The translations under genes and the position numbers were made by a program. The notes beneath the pieces are model-generated. The model had not been told where the DNA came from. It did not search any database and was given only the letters and a program-made list of their open reading frames with translations. A stretch of 64,000 bases of DNA. Source: Enterobacter asburiae. GTDB taxonomy: Bacteria > Pseudomonadota > Gammaproteobacteria > Enterobacterales > Enterobacteriaceae. Below, piece by piece: positions 38,550 to 49,986 of the stretch. Every line of letters begins with the position of its first letter. Position 1 is the first letter of the stretch. The stretch is from the NCBI GenBank assembly GCA_011754535.1, contig JAAQVN010000001.1, positions 4,092,001 through 4,156,000 on the forward strand. The letters are read 5' to 3'.

Positions 38550-39978
38550 ACTGACTGTCTTTCTGGATCTTCTTGATGATGTTGGTGGTTGAGCACCCGT
38601 CCTCAAAGTTGAGCACCATCACTTCACCGCCGTTGGCCCAGACCTCTTCGCTGCCCGCGATTTGCTCCGGTTTGTAATCCCCGCCTTTTACCAGCAGGTC
38701 CGGCAGAATGCCGGCAATCAGGCGCTGCGGGGTGTCTTCTTCAAACGACACCACCCAGTCCACCGCTTCCAGCGCGCCGAGCACGATCATACGCTGCTCC
38801 AGTGGGTTCACCGGACGCGTTTCGCCCTTCAGGCGCTTCGTCGACGCATCGCTGTTGACCGCCACAATCAGGCGGTCGCCCAGCTTGCGCGCGTTCGCCA
38901 GATACGACACGTGGCCCGCGTGCAGAATGTCAAACACGCCGTTGGTCATCACCACTTTTTCACCACGCTTGCGCGCGGCGGCAACGGCCACCTTCAGCTC
39001 GTCTTCGGTCATGACGCCAAAACCGGTGTCGGCGCGGCCGCGCACCGCGTTTTCCAGTTCGATTGGCGAAACAGTTGAGGTACCCAGTTTCCCCACCACC
39101 ACGCCCGCCGCGGCGTTAGCGAAGTAGCATGCCTCTTCCAGGGAGTTACCCGCTGCCAGCGTCGCCGCCAGCACGCCGATCACCGTATCGCCGGCACCGG
39201 TCACGTCGTACACTTCCTGCGCCTGGGTTGGCATATGCAGCGGCGCCTTGCCCGGCTGCAGCAGCGTCATCCCCTGCTCGGAGCGGGTCACCAGCAGCGC
39301 AGAGAGCTCGAAGTCAGCAATGATCTTCATGCCGCGCTCAACCAGTTCGTCTTCCGATTTACACTTGCCCGCCACCGCTTCAAACTCGGAGAGGTTTGGC
39401 GTCAGCAGCGTCGCGCCACGATAGCGCTCAAAATCGGTGCCTTTCGGGTCGATCAGCACCGGTACGCTGGCTTTACGCGCCAGCTGAATCATCGTCTTCA
39501 CACTGGCCAGCGCGCCTTTGGCGTAGTCGGACAGCACCAGCGCGCCGATATTGCCCAGCGCCTGGTTGATACGCTCGTGCAGCGGCTCGGGGTCAACGCC
39601 TTCGAAACCTTCTTCAAAATCGAGTCGGATCAGCTGCTGGTTGCGCGACAGCACGCGCAGTTTCGTAATCGTTGGGTGGGTCGGAACAGAAACGAAGTCG
39701 CACTTCACGTTCACGTCCGCCAGCGACTTGCTCAGCGCGCGCGCCGCATCGTCGATGCCGGTCAGGCCCACCAGACGCGAGTGCGCGCCCAGAGAGGCAA
39801 TGTTCATCGCCACGTTTGCCGCGCCGCCGGGACGTTCTTCAATGGTGTCGACCTTAACCACCGGCACCGGTGCTTCCGGGGATATGCGGCTGGTAGGCCC
39901 ATACCAGTAGCGATCCAGCATCACATCCCCAACAACCATTACTCCAGCACGTTCAAACTCTGGCAGTGTTACTTTCAT
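38548..39978 (-). CDS. hldE: Bifunctional heptose kinase/adenylyltransferase HldE
   Basis: A 476-residue fusion (E. coli 477). The N-terminal ribokinase-like domain (about 1-318) has the [11 protein letters not shown] start, GGAANVAMN and the [11 protein letters not shown] catalytic motif. The C-terminal nucleotidyltransferase domain (about 345-476) has the [12 protein letters not shown] motif. It makes ADP-heptose for the LPS inner core in two steps. hldE, glnE and ygiF lie in one strand with short gaps, probably one operon from ygiF. Confidence 0.97.
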   Translation of the reverse strand: MKVTLPEFERAGVMVVGDVMLDRYWYGPTSRISPEAPVPVVKVDTIEERPGGAANVAMNIASLGAHSRLVGLTGIDDAARALSKSLADVNVKCDFVSVPTHPTITKLRVLSRNQQLIRLDFEEGFEGVDPEPLHERINQALGNIGALVLSDYAKGALASVKTMIQLARKASVPVLIDPKGTDFERYRGATLLTPNLSEFEAVAGKCKSEDELVERGMKIIADFELSALLVTRSEQGMTLLQPGKAPLHMPTQAQEVYDVTGAGDTVIGVLAATLAAGNSLEEACYFANAAAGVVVGKLGTSTVSPIELENAVRGRADTGFGVMTEDELKVAVAAARKRGEKVVMTNGVFDILHAGHVSYLANARKLGDRLIVAVNSDASTKRLKGETRPVNPLEQRMIVLGALEAVDWVVSFEEDTPQRLIAGILPDLLVKGGDYKPEQIAGSEEVWANGGEVMVLNFEDGCSTTNIIKKIQKDSQ

Positions 39979-40018
39979 TCCTGACTCCAGAAAGATTCAC
40001 AATTTGCGCGCGATAATA

Positions 40019-42874
40019 TCACACTTGATTTGTTACGCACGGTTCCACCAGCCACTTCTGCCAGCTGGCCGTTACCTGAGCACGTTCATGAACAAAACAG
40101 TCCAGCGCCACATGCCCCGGCTGCTCCTGCAATGCCAGGTGATGAAGTTCATCGCGCAGCGTGGTGTAGGCGCGGGTTAAGGCCCGGGCCTCCTGCTCGT
40201 CCATGATGTCGTTTTGCGCCAGCAGCTCCAGAATGCGCACATTATCGGACCAGCGCGTCAGCTTCGGCTTGTCATGGGCGTGCAGCAGCACCAGGTACTG
40301 AGTGATAAACTCAATATCGGTAATCCCGCCCTCATCGGCTTTGATATCAAAGCGATCGCGGTGTTTATTCCCGAGGTGCGCGCGCATTTTCTCGCGCATT
40401 TCGCGCACTTCCGTTTGCAGCGTGCTGCCATCACGCATGGTGGTCATAACCTCCTTGCGGATGACGTCAAACTGCGTTTTGAGCTGCGGATCGCCATAGA
40501 CCACGCGAGCGCGCACCAGCGCCTGATGCTCCCACGTCCAGGCTTCATTCTTCTGATAATCGGCAAACGCGTCCGTTGAGGTCACCAGCATACCCGCCGC
40601 GCCGGACGGGCGCAGGCGCGCATCCACTTCATACAGAATCCCCGACGAGGTGCGGGTGCTGAACAGGTGCATGATGCGCTGGGCCAGGCGCAGATAGAAC
40701 TGACGCCCGTCAATCTCGCGCTCGCCGTCGGTCATCACGTCCGCCGGGCAGTCGTGCAGGAAAATTAAATCCAGATCGGAGCTATAGCCCAGCTCCCAGC
40801 CGCCCAGCTTGCCGTAACCCACCACCGCAAACCCTCGCCCCTCACGGTCAGCGAGGTGTTTCGGCTGGCCGTAGCGCGCCACCATCTGCACCCAAGCCTG
40901 ATGGACAACCGCATCAATAATCGCTTCCGCCAGCCAGGTTAAGTGATCGCTCACTTTCATCACCGGCAGCGTACCGGCGATGTCCGCCGCTGCGACGCGC
41001 AGCATCTGGGCCTGCTTAAACTGACGCAGCGCCTCCAGCTGTTGCTCTTCGTCCTCTTCCGGCACGCGCAGGAGATACTGGCGCAGCTCGTCCCGGTAGG
41101 CGTCCGTCGCCGTTGGCTGATACAGCGTGTTCGGGTCGAGCAGTTCATCCAGCAGCAGCGGGTAGCGCGCCAGCTTGTTGGCCACCATCGGCGACGCGGC
41201 GCAGAGGGAAATCAGGTGCTTCAGCGCCCCCGGAAATTCGCTCAGCAGCTCAAGATAGGTGGTGCGCGTGATAATCCCGCTCAGCAGCGGCATCATGCGC
41301 GACAGCGGCACCGGCGCGTCCTCACGCGAGCAGACCTCGCTCAGCAGGTGCGGCATCAGATGATCCAGCACCTGACGACCGCGCGGGCCGATGGCGCGCT
41401 TGTTCAGCTCCAGACGGAAATCAGCAATTAAGGCCACCACGCGATGGCGGGCATCGTCGCTTAAGTGCGCCAGCACCGGCGTGGTGTCATCTTCCTGAAG
41501 CGCGTCCTGCCACAGTTCGCGCCAGTGCTCGGAGAGCGCATCGTCCGGCGATTCACTTTCGTCGTCGCCGATCAGATCGTTAAAGATGCGGCGCACGCCT
41601 GCCATATGGGCATCCAGCCGTTCGGTCAACGTTGACCAGTCGTCCACGCGCATGCCCCAGGCCAGACGCGCCCGGTTAAGGTCATCGCCCGGCAGGGTCT
41701 GGGTCTGTTCGTCGTTGATGCTCTGCAGCAGGTTTTCCAGACGGCGCAGGAACAGATAGGCCTCGCGCAGGGTTTGCGCGTCGCCGTCCGGCAGCAGGTG
41801 CAGCTGCTCAATGGCGCTCAGCGTCGGCAGCAGCGAGCGGGACTGCAGCGACGGCTCGCGCCCGCCACGGATCAGCTGGAAGACCTGAACGATAAATTCG
41901 ATTTCGCGGATGCCGCCCGCGCCAAGCTTGATATTGTCCTTCAGCCCACGGCGGCGCACCTCGCGGGCGATCATCCCTTTCATATTTCGCAGGGACTGGA
42001 TCACGCTGAAGTCGATGTAGCGGCGGAACACAAACGGGCGCAGCATGGCACGCAGCTCGTTGGCGTAAGCGTCGTCGCTGTCGCCCATGATCCGCGCTTT
42101 GACCATCGCATAGCGCTCCCAGTCGCGTCCCTGCTCCTGGTAATAATCTTCCAGCGCGGCGAAGCTCAGCACCAGCGGACCGCTGTCGCCAAACGGGCGC
42201 AGGCGCATGTCCACACGGTAGACGAAGCCGTCCTGCGTCGGCTGGTCCAGCGCCTTAATCAGACGCTGGCCAAGACGGGTAAAGAACTGGGCGTTGTCCA
42301 GCTCGCGACGCCCGCCGCGCGTGGAGCCGTTCTCCGGCCAGGCAAAGATCAGATCGATGTCGGAGGAGAAGTTCAGCTCGCAGCCACCCAGCTTGCCCAT
42401 TCCCAGAATTAACAGCGGTTGCGGAACCCTTTCTTCGCTGCACGGCGTGCCCCACTCTTTACAGCAGGCAGCATAGAGCCAGTCCCGCGCGGCGACGATC
42501 AGCGTCTGCGCCAGCTCGCTCAGCTGCTGCAAGGTGCTCTCTTCGCTCACCAGCTCCAGCGCCTGCGCCCAGGCAATGCGCACCATTACCCGGCGGCGGA
42601 ACTGACGCAGAACGCGCATCAGCGTGGCCTCATCCGTTACATCTGCCAGCGCGGTTTGCAGCCAGCTGGCATAATGCCGCCACTCGTCAGCCTGCGGCGG
42701 CGCGCTTTCCAGCTCCGCCAGCCATTCCGGGTTAGCGCTGACGCTTTCCTGCACAAAATCACTGAACGTGAGCACGCTTTTCGCCTGCTCGCTTAACGAT
42801 GACGCGGGTAACGACTCGGGCAGACGTTCGCAAACGGTCTGCCAGTACTGCTGTAACTGCGAAGAAAGCGGCAT
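40019..42874 (-). CDS. glnE: Glutamine synthetase adenylyltransferase/deadenylylase
   Basis: A 951-residue enzyme (E. coli 946) with two nucleotidyltransferase domains. The deadenylylase half shows [20 protein letters not shown] (about 175), the adenylylase half [21 protein letters not shown] (about 690). It adds or removes AMP on glutamine synthetase in answer to PII and glutamine, tuning nitrogen assimilation. It lies between ygiF and hldE, the gene order of E. coli. Confidence 0.97.
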   Translation of the reverse strand: MPLSSQLQQYWQTVCERLPESLPASSLSEQAKSVLTFSDFVQESVSANPEWLAELESAPPQADEWRHYASWLQTALADVTDEATLMRVLRQFRRRVMVRIAWAQALELVSEESTLQQLSELAQTLIVAARDWLYAACCKEWGTPCSEERVPQPLLILGMGKLGGCELNFSSDIDLIFAWPENGSTRGGRRELDNAQFFTRLGQRLIKALDQPTQDGFVYRVDMRLRPFGDSGPLVLSFAALEDYYQEQGRDWERYAMVKARIMGDSDDAYANELRAMLRPFVFRRYIDFSVIQSLRNMKGMIAREVRRRGLKDNIKLGAGGIREIEFIVQVFQLIRGGREPSLQSRSLLPTLSAIEQLHLLPDGDAQTLREAYLFLRRLENLLQSINDEQTQTLPGDDLNRARLAWGMRVDDWSTLTERLDAHMAGVRRIFNDLIGDDESESPDDALSEHWRELWQDALQEDDTTPVLAHLSDDARHRVVALIADFRLELNKRAIGPRGRQVLDHLMPHLLSEVCSREDAPVPLSRMMPLLSGIITRTTYLELLSEFPGALKHLISLCAASPMVANKLARYPLLLDELLDPNTLYQPTATDAYRDELRQYLLRVPEEDEEQQLEALRQFKQAQMLRVAAADIAGTLPVMKVSDHLTWLAEAIIDAVVHQAWVQMVARYGQPKHLADREGRGFAVVGYGKLGGWELGYSSDLDLIFLHDCPADVMTDGEREIDGRQFYLRLAQRIMHLFSTRTSSGILYEVDARLRPSGAAGMLVTSTDAFADYQKNEAWTWEHQALVRARVVYGDPQLKTQFDVIRKEVMTTMRDGSTLQTEVREMREKMRAHLGNKHRDRFDIKADEGGITDIEFITQYLVLLHAHDKPKLTRWSDNVRILELLAQNDIMDEQEARALTRAYTTLRDELHHLALQEQPGHVALDCFVHERAQVTASWQKWLVEPCVTNQV

Positions 42875-42895
42875 ATCAGGGGTTCCTTGCCAGAA

Positions 42896-44197
42896 TTAAC
42901 GTTTTCCGCTGTGCAGCCAGTACGGATCCTGCGAAATGGCCTCGTTGCGGAAATGCTCGATCTCAATCTGCTGACGGGTCTCAATGGCATGCTTAAGTCC
43001 CTGCCAGTTCTCCAGCCAGGCCTGCGCCTTCACGCCCTCATACGCACCGGACAGCAGCAACATACTGTCGATGTTACGCGCCAGACGGGGAAGCTGATCG
43101 CCATACTGATCGCCCAGCGGGTGTGCGAAGGTGGTTCTCAACTCGGCGGCGTGGCGGGAAAGATGGATATCCGCGAAGCGTTTGAAGTTATCCGCGATTT
43201 TGGTCTGCGCTTTTGCATCCAGGAAGGTGCGCCAGCCGCGCGTCACCAGAAATTCGGTCAACGCCAGTTTTGCCGCGGCATTTTGCGGGCTGTAAAGCGC
43301 GGTTTGCGCCGATACGTCGGAAAGCAGCAGCGTCTCGGTTTGGGTCAGCAGATCGCGTAAGTGAGCGCTTGCTTTACGCGGTACGATACCGCCAAACAGC
43401 GTCAGGGTATGACGCACCAGGCCAATAGCGGCCAGCACCTGTTTTTTGGCATTTTTCACGTTACGCGCCCACAGCTCCTCGTGGTACTGCCACTGAGAAA
43501 GCGCCAGCTCCAGCGCCGCTTCCATGCCCTGTTCAATGCTGGCTTTCGGCACGACGCGCAGAATAGGGGTCTCTCGCAGCACGCGTGGCGCATTTCCGGC
43601 AGCCAGGTGGTAGCCGCGCGCCGCTTTGCTCAGGCTGCCCTGACGTAACCCCGGCTGACTTACCAGCTTACGCGCCAGCTTCAGCACATCGCTCGCCTCC
43701 CCTTCAAGAAGTTCCAGCTCCAGCTCACAGATCGGTTCCAGGCTCTCACCCGCCTTCACCTCGCCTAAATCCAGCGCGATCTCAATGCGGCTCTTGCCTT
43801 CCGTCACCAGCCATTTCTCGCGAGCGAAATCGGTGCTGAACAGCGGCTGCACCTGTGTTGCCAGCGTGGCGGGCAGTTCGCCTTCCGGCCAGACTTCCGC
43901 CGGGAAACGTTCCAGCTCAAGTTCTGGCTTACTGATGTCGATATTATATTCCGGGCGCTGATGCAAACCGCCGACCACGCGGCCGGCGATTTTCATCGTC
44001 ATCTCGTAGCGCCCGTGTGCGCCGCGGATGCGCAGCCCCATATCGTGGTTGCGCAGCCAGTTGTCCGGCGTTTCGTAGTAGATGTTGAGCAACTGTACGG
44101 GTTCATGGTGCTCGCCGGAGAGCGTATTCAGATGCTGACGGAGCGCGTCAACGCTGTCTTTTTCGACGATAAATTTTAATTCGATTTCCTGAGCCAT
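42896..44197 (-). CDS. ygiF: Inorganic triphosphatase YgiF (CYTH-CHAD)
   Basis: A 433-residue protein of the exact E. coli length. An N-terminal CYTH domain opens with MAQEIELKFIVEK, carrying the ExExK motif for triphosphate/metal binding. The C-terminal CHAD domain (about 215-430) is helical and His-rich in part. The E. coli enzyme hydrolyses tripolyphosphate. It is the first gene of the ygiF-glnE-hldE unit and divergent from ygiM. Confidence 0.96.
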   Translation of the reverse strand: MAQEIELKFIVEKDSVDALRQHLNTLSGEHHEPVQLLNIYYETPDNWLRNHDMGLRIRGAHGRYEMTMKIAGRVVGGLHQRPEYNIDISKPELELERFPAEVWPEGELPATLATQVQPLFSTDFAREKWLVTEGKSRIEIALDLGEVKAGESLEPICELELELLEGEASDVLKLARKLVSQPGLRQGSLSKAARGYHLAAGNAPRVLRETPILRVVPKASIEQGMEAALELALSQWQYHEELWARNVKNAKKQVLAAIGLVRHTLTLFGGIVPRKASAHLRDLLTQTETLLLSDVSAQTALYSPQNAAAKLALTEFLVTRGWRTFLDAKAQTKIADNFKRFADIHLSRHAAELRTTFAHPLGDQYGDQLPRLARNIDSMLLLSGAYEGVKAQAWLENWQGLKHAIETRQQIEIEHFRNEAISQDPYWLHSGKR

Positions 44198-44426
44198 AGC
44201 CTTGTACTTTTGCGGGCGTCACAGACGCGTCAATGAGGGCGAACTTCCTCGCCATTTATTTGTCAGTACATAGTATTTTGCGCCAAATTGCCATGCAATG
44301 AGCAATTTGTCGGGCGTAAATGTGTAGAGTCGTGACACAGATGATTCTGATTGCTGACGAATGCTTTGCGTAGAGACACTGTTGCCACTACTATCGTTCC
44401 ACTATTTATGAAAATAACGACTAATG

Positions 44427-45047
44427 ATGCTTAAATTACGCCTGATTGGACTTACTTTACTCGCTTTTAGCGCCGCAACCGCAGTGCACGCTGAAGAGAA
44501 GCGTTACGTTTCTGACGAACTGAACACCTGGGTACGCAGTGGCCCCGGAGATAATTATCGCCTCGTGGGTACGGTGAATGCCGGCGAGGAAGTCACCCTG
44601 TTACAGACCAACGCGGAGACCAATTACGGTCAGGTTCGCGACAGTTCCGGCCGTACCTCCTGGATCCCGATGAAAGAGCTGAGCACCGTGCCAAGCCTGC
44701 GCACCCGCGTGCCGGACCTGGAAAACCAGGTGAAGACGCTGACCGACAAGCTGAACAACATCGACGGGACCTGGAACCAGCGCACCGCCGAAATGCAGCA
44801 GAAAGTGGCGCAGAGCGACGGCGTGATCAACGGTCTTAAAGAAGAGAATCAAAAGCTCAAAAACGAGCTGATCGTCGCTCAGAAAAAAGTGAACGCCGCG
44901 AACCTGCAGCTTGATGACAAACAGCGCACCATTATCATGCAGTGGTTTATGTATGGCGGCGGCGTACTGGGCGTAGGTCTGGTGCTGGGCCTGGTCCTGC
45001 CGCATCTGATCCCAAGCCGTAAGCGTAAAGACCGCTGGATGAACTAA
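44427..45047 (+). CDS. ygiM: SH3-domain membrane protein YgiM
   Basis: A 206-residue protein with signal peptide ([21 protein letters not shown]), a bacterial SH3 domain (about 25-90, [19 protein letters not shown]), a coiled coil ([15 protein letters not shown] onwards) and a C-terminal membrane helix ([19 protein letters not shown]) with a basic tail RKRKDRWMN. The ATG at 44427 gives the E. coli length; 44424 adds one Met. Function is poorly defined. cca follows after about 60 bases. Confidence 0.92.
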   Translation: MLKLRLIGLTLLAFSAATAVHAEEKRYVSDELNTWVRSGPGDNYRLVGTVNAGEEVTLLQTNAETNYGQVRDSSGRTSWIPMKELSTVPSLRTRVPDLENQVKTLTDKLNNIDGTWNQRTAEMQQKVAQSDGVINGLKEENQKLKNELIVAQKKVNAANLQLDDKQRTIIMQWFMYGGGVLGVGLVLGLVLPHLIPSRKRKDRWMN

Positions 45048-45108
45048 TTCGTCTTCTCTGCCAGACTTACGTATTATCTTGCGAAAAGAGAAAACGGGAG
45101 TGTTGGGC

Positions 45109-46350
45109 GTGAAGAGTTATCTGGTCGGTGGTGCGGTACGTGATGCGTTGTTAGGTCTGCCGGTCAAAGATAAAGACTGGGTGGTGGTGGGCGCCACCCC
45201 GGAAGAGATGCTCGACGCGGGCTACCAGCAGGTAGGCCGCGATTTTCCCGTGTTTCTGCACCCGAAAAGCCGGGAAGAGTACGCCCTGGCGCGTACCGAG
45301 CGGAAATCCGGTTCCGGCTATACGGGCTTCACCTGCTACGCCGCGCCGGATGTGACGCTCGAGCAGGATTTGCTTCGCCGCGATCTCACCATTAACGCCC
45401 TGGCCCAGGACGAAAACGGCCATATCATTGACGCCTACGGCGGGCAGGATGACCTGCGCGACCGTCTTTTGCGTCACGTCTCCCCGGCATTTTCTGAAGA
45501 TCCGCTCCGCGTTCTGCGCGTGGCGCGTTTTGCCGCGCGTTACGCCCATCTGAGCTTCCGTATTGCCGATGAGACGATGGCGTTGATGACGGCCATGACC
45601 GAGGCGGGAGAACTGGAACACCTGACGCCGGAGCGCGTCTGGAAAGAGACGGAAAATGCCCTCACCACCCGCAACCCGCAGGTCTTTTTCCAGGTCCTGC
45701 GCGACTGCGGCGCGCTGAAGGTGCTGTTCCCGGAAATCGACGCGCTGTTTGGCGTCCCCGCGCCGGCGAAATGGCACCCGGAAATTGATACCGGCGTGCA
45801 CACGCTGATGACCCTGAGCATGGCCGCCATGCTTAGCCCTGACGTGGACGTGCGCTTTTCCACCCTGTGCCACGATCTCGGCAAAGGCTTAACGCCGAAA
45901 GAGTTCTGGCCACGCCACCACGGGCACGGCCCGGCAGGGGTGAAGCTGGTCGAGGGACTATGCCTGCGCCTGCGCGTGCCGAACGAGATCCGTGACCTGG
46001 CGAAACTGGTGGCCGAGTTCCATGACCTGATCCACACCTTCCCGATCCTGAAGCCCGCCACCATCGTGAAGCTGTTCGATAATATCGACGCCTGGCGCAA
46101 GCCGCAGCGCGTCGAGCAGATTGCGCTAACCAGTGAAGCCGACGTTCGCGGCCGTACCGGGTTTGAAGCGTCCGATTACCCGCAGGGGCGTTTGCTGCGC
46201 GAAGCGTGGGAAGTCGCAAAAGCGGTGCCAACGAAAGATGTGGTTGAGGCAGGGTTTAAAGGCCCGGAGATTCGCGAGGAGCTGACGAAACGCCGGATTG
46301 ATGCAGTAGCGGCGTGGAAGGAAAAACGTTGCCCTCAGCCGAAAGAGTGA
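45109..46350 (+). CDS. cca: Multifunctional CCA-adding tRNA nucleotidyltransferase
   Basis: A 413-residue enzyme (E. coli 412). The GTG start at 45109 is chosen because GGAG lies 8 bases upstream and the product starts [16 protein letters not shown]; the longer frame to 45079 adds non-conserved residues. The class II nucleotidyltransferase core ([28 protein letters not shown]) is followed by an HD domain (CHDLGKG, near 255) with phosphatase and phosphodiesterase activity. It builds and repairs tRNA 3' CCA ends. Its last 30 bases double as the terminator of convergent uppP. Confidence 0.97.
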   Translation: MKSYLVGGAVRDALLGLPVKDKDWVVVGATPEEMLDAGYQQVGRDFPVFLHPKSREEYALARTERKSGSGYTGFTCYAAPDVTLEQDLLRRDLTINALAQDENGHIIDAYGGQDDLRDRLLRHVSPAFSEDPLRVLRVARFAARYAHLSFRIADETMALMTAMTEAGELEHLTPERVWKETENALTTRNPQVFFQVLRDCGALKVLFPEIDALFGVPAPAKWHPEIDTGVHTLMTLSMAAMLSPDVDVRFSTLCHDLGKGLTPKEFWPRHHGHGPAGVKLVEGLCLRLRVPNEIRDLAKLVAEFHDLIHTFPILKPATIVKLFDNIDAWRKPQRVEQIALTSEADVRGRTGFEASDYPQGRLLREAWEVAKAVPTKDVVEAGFKGPEIREELTKRRIDAVAAWKEKRCPQPKE

Positions 46351-46357
46351 GGGCAAC
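46322..46357 (-). terminator. uppP terminator nested in the cca 3' end
   Basis: Perfect 10-bp stem GTTGCCCTCA (46328-46337) / TGAGGGCAAC (46348-46357). On the reverse strand the RNA then reads GUUUUUCC (complement of 46321-46328), a good intrinsic terminator. The stem lies mostly inside the last codons of cca. Confidence 0.8.
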
Positions 46358-46363
46358 CCGTCA

Positions 46364-47185
46364 TCAGAAGAAGACCACGTACACCGCAGCAGCGACGATA
46401 AAGCGGTAGATCGCGAACGGAATGAACGAGATACGCTTAATCAGCTGCAGGAAGGTTTTGATGGCAATCAGCGCCACGATAAACGCGGTGATGAAGCCGA
46501 CGGCGAACATCGGAATGTCGCCAGCCGTCAGGAAGTGATAGCTTTTATAGACATCAAGCACGGTGGCGCCCATCATCATCGGCACCGCCAGCAGGAACGA
46601 AAACTCGGAAGCCGCGTAACGGCTTACGCCCATCAGCATCCCGCCTGAAATGGTCGCACCTGAACGGGAGAAGCCCGGCCACAGCGCCAGACACTGGAAG
46701 CAGCCAATCATAAACGCCTGGCGATAGGTCATATCGTCCAGACCTTCCGCACGCGGGGTTTTTGGCTTCAGCACTTCCGCGGCAATCAGCAGGAAGCCGC
46801 CCACCACCAGCGCGTACATGACGTTAATCGGGTTAAACAGCGATTTAATGGTGTCGTGGAATACCAGCCCCAGCACCACCGCCGGGACCATCCCGAGCAG
46901 GATATGAATCAGCGTCAGGCGGCCTTTGCCCTCACCTTCGCGCTGCGGCAGCCGGCCAAAATGAATGCCGATCAGGCCAAACAGACGGCGCCAGAACATC
47001 ACCACCACCGCCAGAATCGAGCCCAGCTGAATCACCACCTCAAACGTCTTTGCGGTATCGCCTTCAAAGCCCAGCAGATGGCCAACGATAATCATATGGC
47101 CCGTACTGGAAACCGGCAAAAACTCCGTCAATCCTTCGACCACACCCAGTATTGCCGCCACCAGCAGCGAGTGCATATCGCTCAT
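46364..47185 (-). CDS. uppP: Undecaprenyl-diphosphate phosphatase UppP (BacA)
   Basis: A 273-residue polytopic inner-membrane protein, the E. coli length. The active-site loops are [20 protein letters not shown] (about 21-40) and [17 protein letters not shown] (about 167-183). It dephosphorylates undecaprenyl diphosphate to recycle the lipid carrier of peptidoglycan and confers bacitracin tolerance. It is convergent with cca and single. Confidence 0.97.
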   Translation of the reverse strand: MSDMHSLLVAAILGVVEGLTEFLPVSSTGHMIIVGHLLGFEGDTAKTFEVVIQLGSILAVVVMFWRRLFGLIGIHFGRLPQREGEGKGRLTLIHILLGMVPAVVLGLVFHDTIKSLFNPINVMYALVVGGFLLIAAEVLKPKTPRAEGLDDMTYRQAFMIGCFQCLALWPGFSRSGATISGGMLMGVSRYAASEFSFLLAVPMMMGATVLDVYKSYHFLTAGDIPMFAVGFITAFIVALIAIKTFLQLIKRISFIPFAIYRFIVAAAVYVVFF

Positions 47186-47291
47186 CTATAAACCCCTAAA
47201 AAAAGATATAAAAAACGGTGTCCACGCGGACAACCGTGAAAGATACAGCTTTAAGACCGATATAACCTAAAATGGTTTAGCAATTATGACG

Positions 47292-47660
47292 TTAAATCTT
47301 TCCTTTCAGATTTGTGCCACGCTCGATAATCACGCCCACATTGGCCGCGCGCGCGACCGCACCCGGCTTGCTCAGCTTGATGCGTACCCACGGTGAGTTG
47401 AATTTGGTCAGCAGCAGTTCCGCCACCTCCTCCGCCACGCGTTCCACCAGCGCAAAACGTTGTCCTTCCACGTGGCCGATGACCGCTTCGCTGATGTCGG
47501 CATAGCTCAGACAGTCATTCACGTCATCGCTTTTTGCCGATTTGCGGTTATCCCATCCCATTTCGATATCGAACACCAGTTTCTGCTCGATGGTCTGTTC
47601 CCAGTCGTAAACACCAATTGTGGTGATTACCGAAAGTTGCTCTATAAATACAATATCCAT
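47292..47660 (-). CDS. folB: Dihydroneopterin aldolase
   Basis: A 122-residue FolB, the E. coli length, from the Met at 47658-47660 ([21 protein letters not shown]); the adjacent upstream Met adds one residue. Conserved Glu22 and Lys near 98 (IKLSKPGAV) form the aldolase site. It converts dihydroneopterin to hydroxymethyl-dihydropterin in folate synthesis, and interconverts epimers. It is divergent from plsY. Confidence 0.96.
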   Translation of the reverse strand: MDIVFIEQLSVITTIGVYDWEQTIEQKLVFDIEMGWDNRKSAKSDDVNDCLSYADISEAVIGHVEGQRFALVERVAEEVAELLLTKFNSPWVRIKLSKPGAVARAANVGVIIERGTNLKGKI

Positions 47661-47767
47661 CACGACCTGCCTGCTTTTTGGCTAAACCGGATACCACTTC
47701 CGGCGAATTATGCGTATTATCCACAGATGCTGAGAATACAGATACATTTTCAAAACGGAACAGCGTT

Positions 47768-48382
47768 ATGAGTGCAATCGCGCCTGGAATGATCCTCCTC
47801 GCCTATCTTTGCGGCTCAATCTCCAGCGCCATTCTGGTCTGCCGCATTGCCGGGTTACCTGACCCGCGTGAAAGTGGTTCCGGGAATCCGGGAGCGACCA
47901 ACGTGCTTCGAATTGGCGGCAAGGGAGCAGCCGTAGCGGTTTTGATTTTTGATGTTCTGAAAGGGATGCTACCCGTCTGGGGCGCCTATGCGCTGGGCGT
48001 TACGCCTTTCTGGCTCGGTCTTATCGCCATCGCCGCCTGCGTCGGCCATATCTGGCCCGTTTTCTTTGGTTTTAAAGGCGGAAAAGGCGTTGCGACGGCC
48101 TTCGGTGCGATTGCACCTATCGGCTGGGATCTCACCGGCGTAATGGCCGGGACGTGGCTGCTCACCATTCTTCTGAGCGGCTACTCGTCGCTGGGCGCTA
48201 TCGTCAGCGCGCTGATCGCTCCGTTCTATGTCTGGTGGTTCAAACCCCAGTTCACCTTCCCGGTGTCAATGCTTTCCTGCCTGATCCTGCTGCGCCATCA
48301 CGACAATATTCAGCGCCTGTGGCGTCGTCAGGAAACCAAGATCTGGACTAAGCTCAAGCGCAAGAAGAAAGACGCTAAATAA
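47768..48382 (+). CDS. plsY: Glycerol-3-phosphate acyltransferase PlsY
   Basis: A 204-residue inner-membrane acyltransferase (E. coli 205). Start 47768 ([17 protein letters not shown]) is chosen over the longer frame from 47678, which lacks family residues. Conserved loops are [10 protein letters not shown] (about 37), [12 protein letters not shown] (about 99) and a third cytoplasmic loop. It acylates glycerol 3-phosphate using acyl phosphate. The tail is Lys-rich. Confidence 0.96.
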   Translation: MSAIAPGMILLAYLCGSISSAILVCRIAGLPDPRESGSGNPGATNVLRIGGKGAAVAVLIFDVLKGMLPVWGAYALGVTPFWLGLIAIAACVGHIWPVFFGFKGGKGVATAFGAIAPIGWDLTGVMAGTWLLTILLSGYSSLGAIVSALIAPFYVWWFKPQFTFPVSMLSCLILLRHHDNIQRLWRRQETKIWTKLKRKKKDAK

Positions 48383-48475
48383 AGCGTTCGTTATGCCTTA
48401 TAACCAAATGTGATTTTGGTCACCTTCTGCCTGTGGTAACTGTTAGAGACACAACACAACCACACAAAAAGAAAA

Positions 48476-49942
48476 ATGGCAGAAATCACAGATTCAACTC
48501 CCCTTTCAACGGCAGGGATCCCCTCTGATGGCGACATTCAGTGGGTGCGCAGTGCATCGGATGTATCCCGTCTCGTTAATGACGGCTCACAGGGCCGGGC
48601 CAACGCCCGTATCGTGGTGGGTATCGCGCTGGGCGGGATTTTCCTCGACGCCTACGATCTGGGCGCGCTGGCGTTCGGCATTAAAGACATCACCCGCGAG
48701 TTTAACCTGACGCCCGCCGGTACCGGTATGGTGGCTTCGGCCATTACCTTTGGCGCTATCGTCGGGGCGCTGCTCGGCGGTTACCTCACGGATAAAATCG
48801 GGCGCTACCGCGTTTTTATGGCTGATATGGTGTTCTTCGTAGTGGCAGCCATCGCCTGCGCGCTGGCCCCGAACGAATATGTGCTCGCGGGCGCCCGCTT
48901 CGTGATGGGGCTCGGCGTGGGGATCGATCTTCCCGTGGCGATGGCGTTCCTGAGTGAGTTCGCCAGGCTGAAAGGCCCGGGAAATAAGGCCTCCAGCGTC
49001 GCGATGTGGTGCCCCACCTGGTATGCCGCCATCAGCGTCTCCTACCTGCTGGTGCTGTTCTTCTACGCCGCACTGCCGGAAAGCCACAGCGACTGGCTGT
49101 GGCGTTTGATTCTCGGCTTTGGCGCGGTGCCCGCGCTGGTGATTATCGCCATCCGCAGCCGCTATATGAGCGAATCTCCGGTCTGGGCGGCGAATCAGGG
49201 CAACCTGAAGGAGGCGGCGTCGATTTTACGCCAGTCCTATAACATCAATGCCCACGTGCCGCAGGATGCGCTCAGCCAGCCTGCACCTGTAGTGAATAAA
49301 GCGAAATGGTCGAACTATCTGAACCTGTTCCGGGGCATATACTTACGCCGCACGACGCTCGCCACGCTGCTTTCCGTCGTCTCGTCGTTTGCCTATAACG
49401 CCGTGGCGTTTGGCCTGCCGGTTATCATCTCCAGCTTCTTTGTGCAGTCGATGCTCACCACCATTCTCATTTCACTGGTGCTTAACCTGCTGTTTGCCTT
49501 CGTCGGCGGACTGCTGGCGGTACGCTACGTGCCGCGCTTCGGCGCCTGGCGGATGTCGCTGGCGGGTTACGCCTGCCAGCTTGTGGCGCTGCTGGGCCTG
49601 GCGCTGATTGGCCGCCCTGAAGGCGCTTCTGAAGGCGTGCTCGCCGTCGCGATGCTGGCGCTGTTCCTGTTCGGCCAGGGATTTGGCCCGGGCGCGCATA
49701 CCATGACGTTCGCCTCGCTGAGCTACCCGACCTCGCTGCGCGGCGTGGGCGTAGGCCTCAACCAGACGCTGATGCGCAGCAGCTCCACGCTGTCGCTGTT
49801 CCTGTTCCCGCTGCTGGTTGCGTCTCTCGACACTGCCGTGTTCTGGGTGATTGCGCTGGCGCCGTTTATCGGCCTGGCGTCGCTGCTGGCGATCCGCTGG
49901 GAGCCGTCCGGCTATGACGTGGATGCGGAGGACTACCGGTAA
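48476..49942 (+). CDS. MFS transporter, metabolite:proton symporter type
   Basis: A 488-residue major facilitator with 12 predicted membrane helices after a 45-residue hydrophilic N-terminus. The loop 2-3 motif GGYLTDKIGRYRVF and the later block ARFVMGLGVGIDLPVAMAFLSEF are typical of sugar/organic-acid MFS. Substrate is not recognisable. It sits between plsY and an OhrR-like regulator/esterase pair, a position where E. coli carries other genes (ttd), so it is accessory here. It reads convergent with the MarR-type gene. Confidence 0.85.
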   Translation: MAEITDSTPLSTAGIPSDGDIQWVRSASDVSRLVNDGSQGRANARIVVGIALGGIFLDAYDLGALAFGIKDITREFNLTPAGTGMVASAITFGAIVGALLGGYLTDKIGRYRVFMADMVFFVVAAIACALAPNEYVLAGARFVMGLGVGIDLPVAMAFLSEFARLKGPGNKASSVAMWCPTWYAAISVSYLLVLFFYAALPESHSDWLWRLILGFGAVPALVIIAIRSRYMSESPVWAANQGNLKEAASILRQSYNINAHVPQDALSQPAPVVNKAKWSNYLNLFRGIYLRRTTLATLLSVVSSFAYNAVAFGLPVIISSFFVQSMLTTILISLVLNLLFAFVGGLLAVRYVPRFGAWRMSLAGYACQLVALLGLALIGRPEGASEGVLAVAMLALFLFGQGFGPGAHTMTFASLSYPTSLRGVGVGLNQTLMRSSSTLSLFLFPLLVASLDTAVFWVIALAPFIGLASLLAIRWEPSGYDVDAEDYR

Positions 49943-49952
49943 CGACACATCG

Positions 49953-49986
49953 CTTCGGTGGGTTCACCCCCCACCGAAGGTTTTTT
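49953..49986. terminator. Terminator after the MFS gene
   Basis: Perfect 10-bp stem CTTCGGTGGG (49953-49962) / CCCACCGAAG (49970-49979) followed by GTTTTTT. It lies between convergent stop codons. Confidence 0.88.

Noticed and set aside
48403..48420. ACCAAA-TGTGAT-TTTGGT inverted repeat after plsY
   Set aside because: Short 6-bp stem with no T-run; could be a weak terminator or chance, not supported enough to list.
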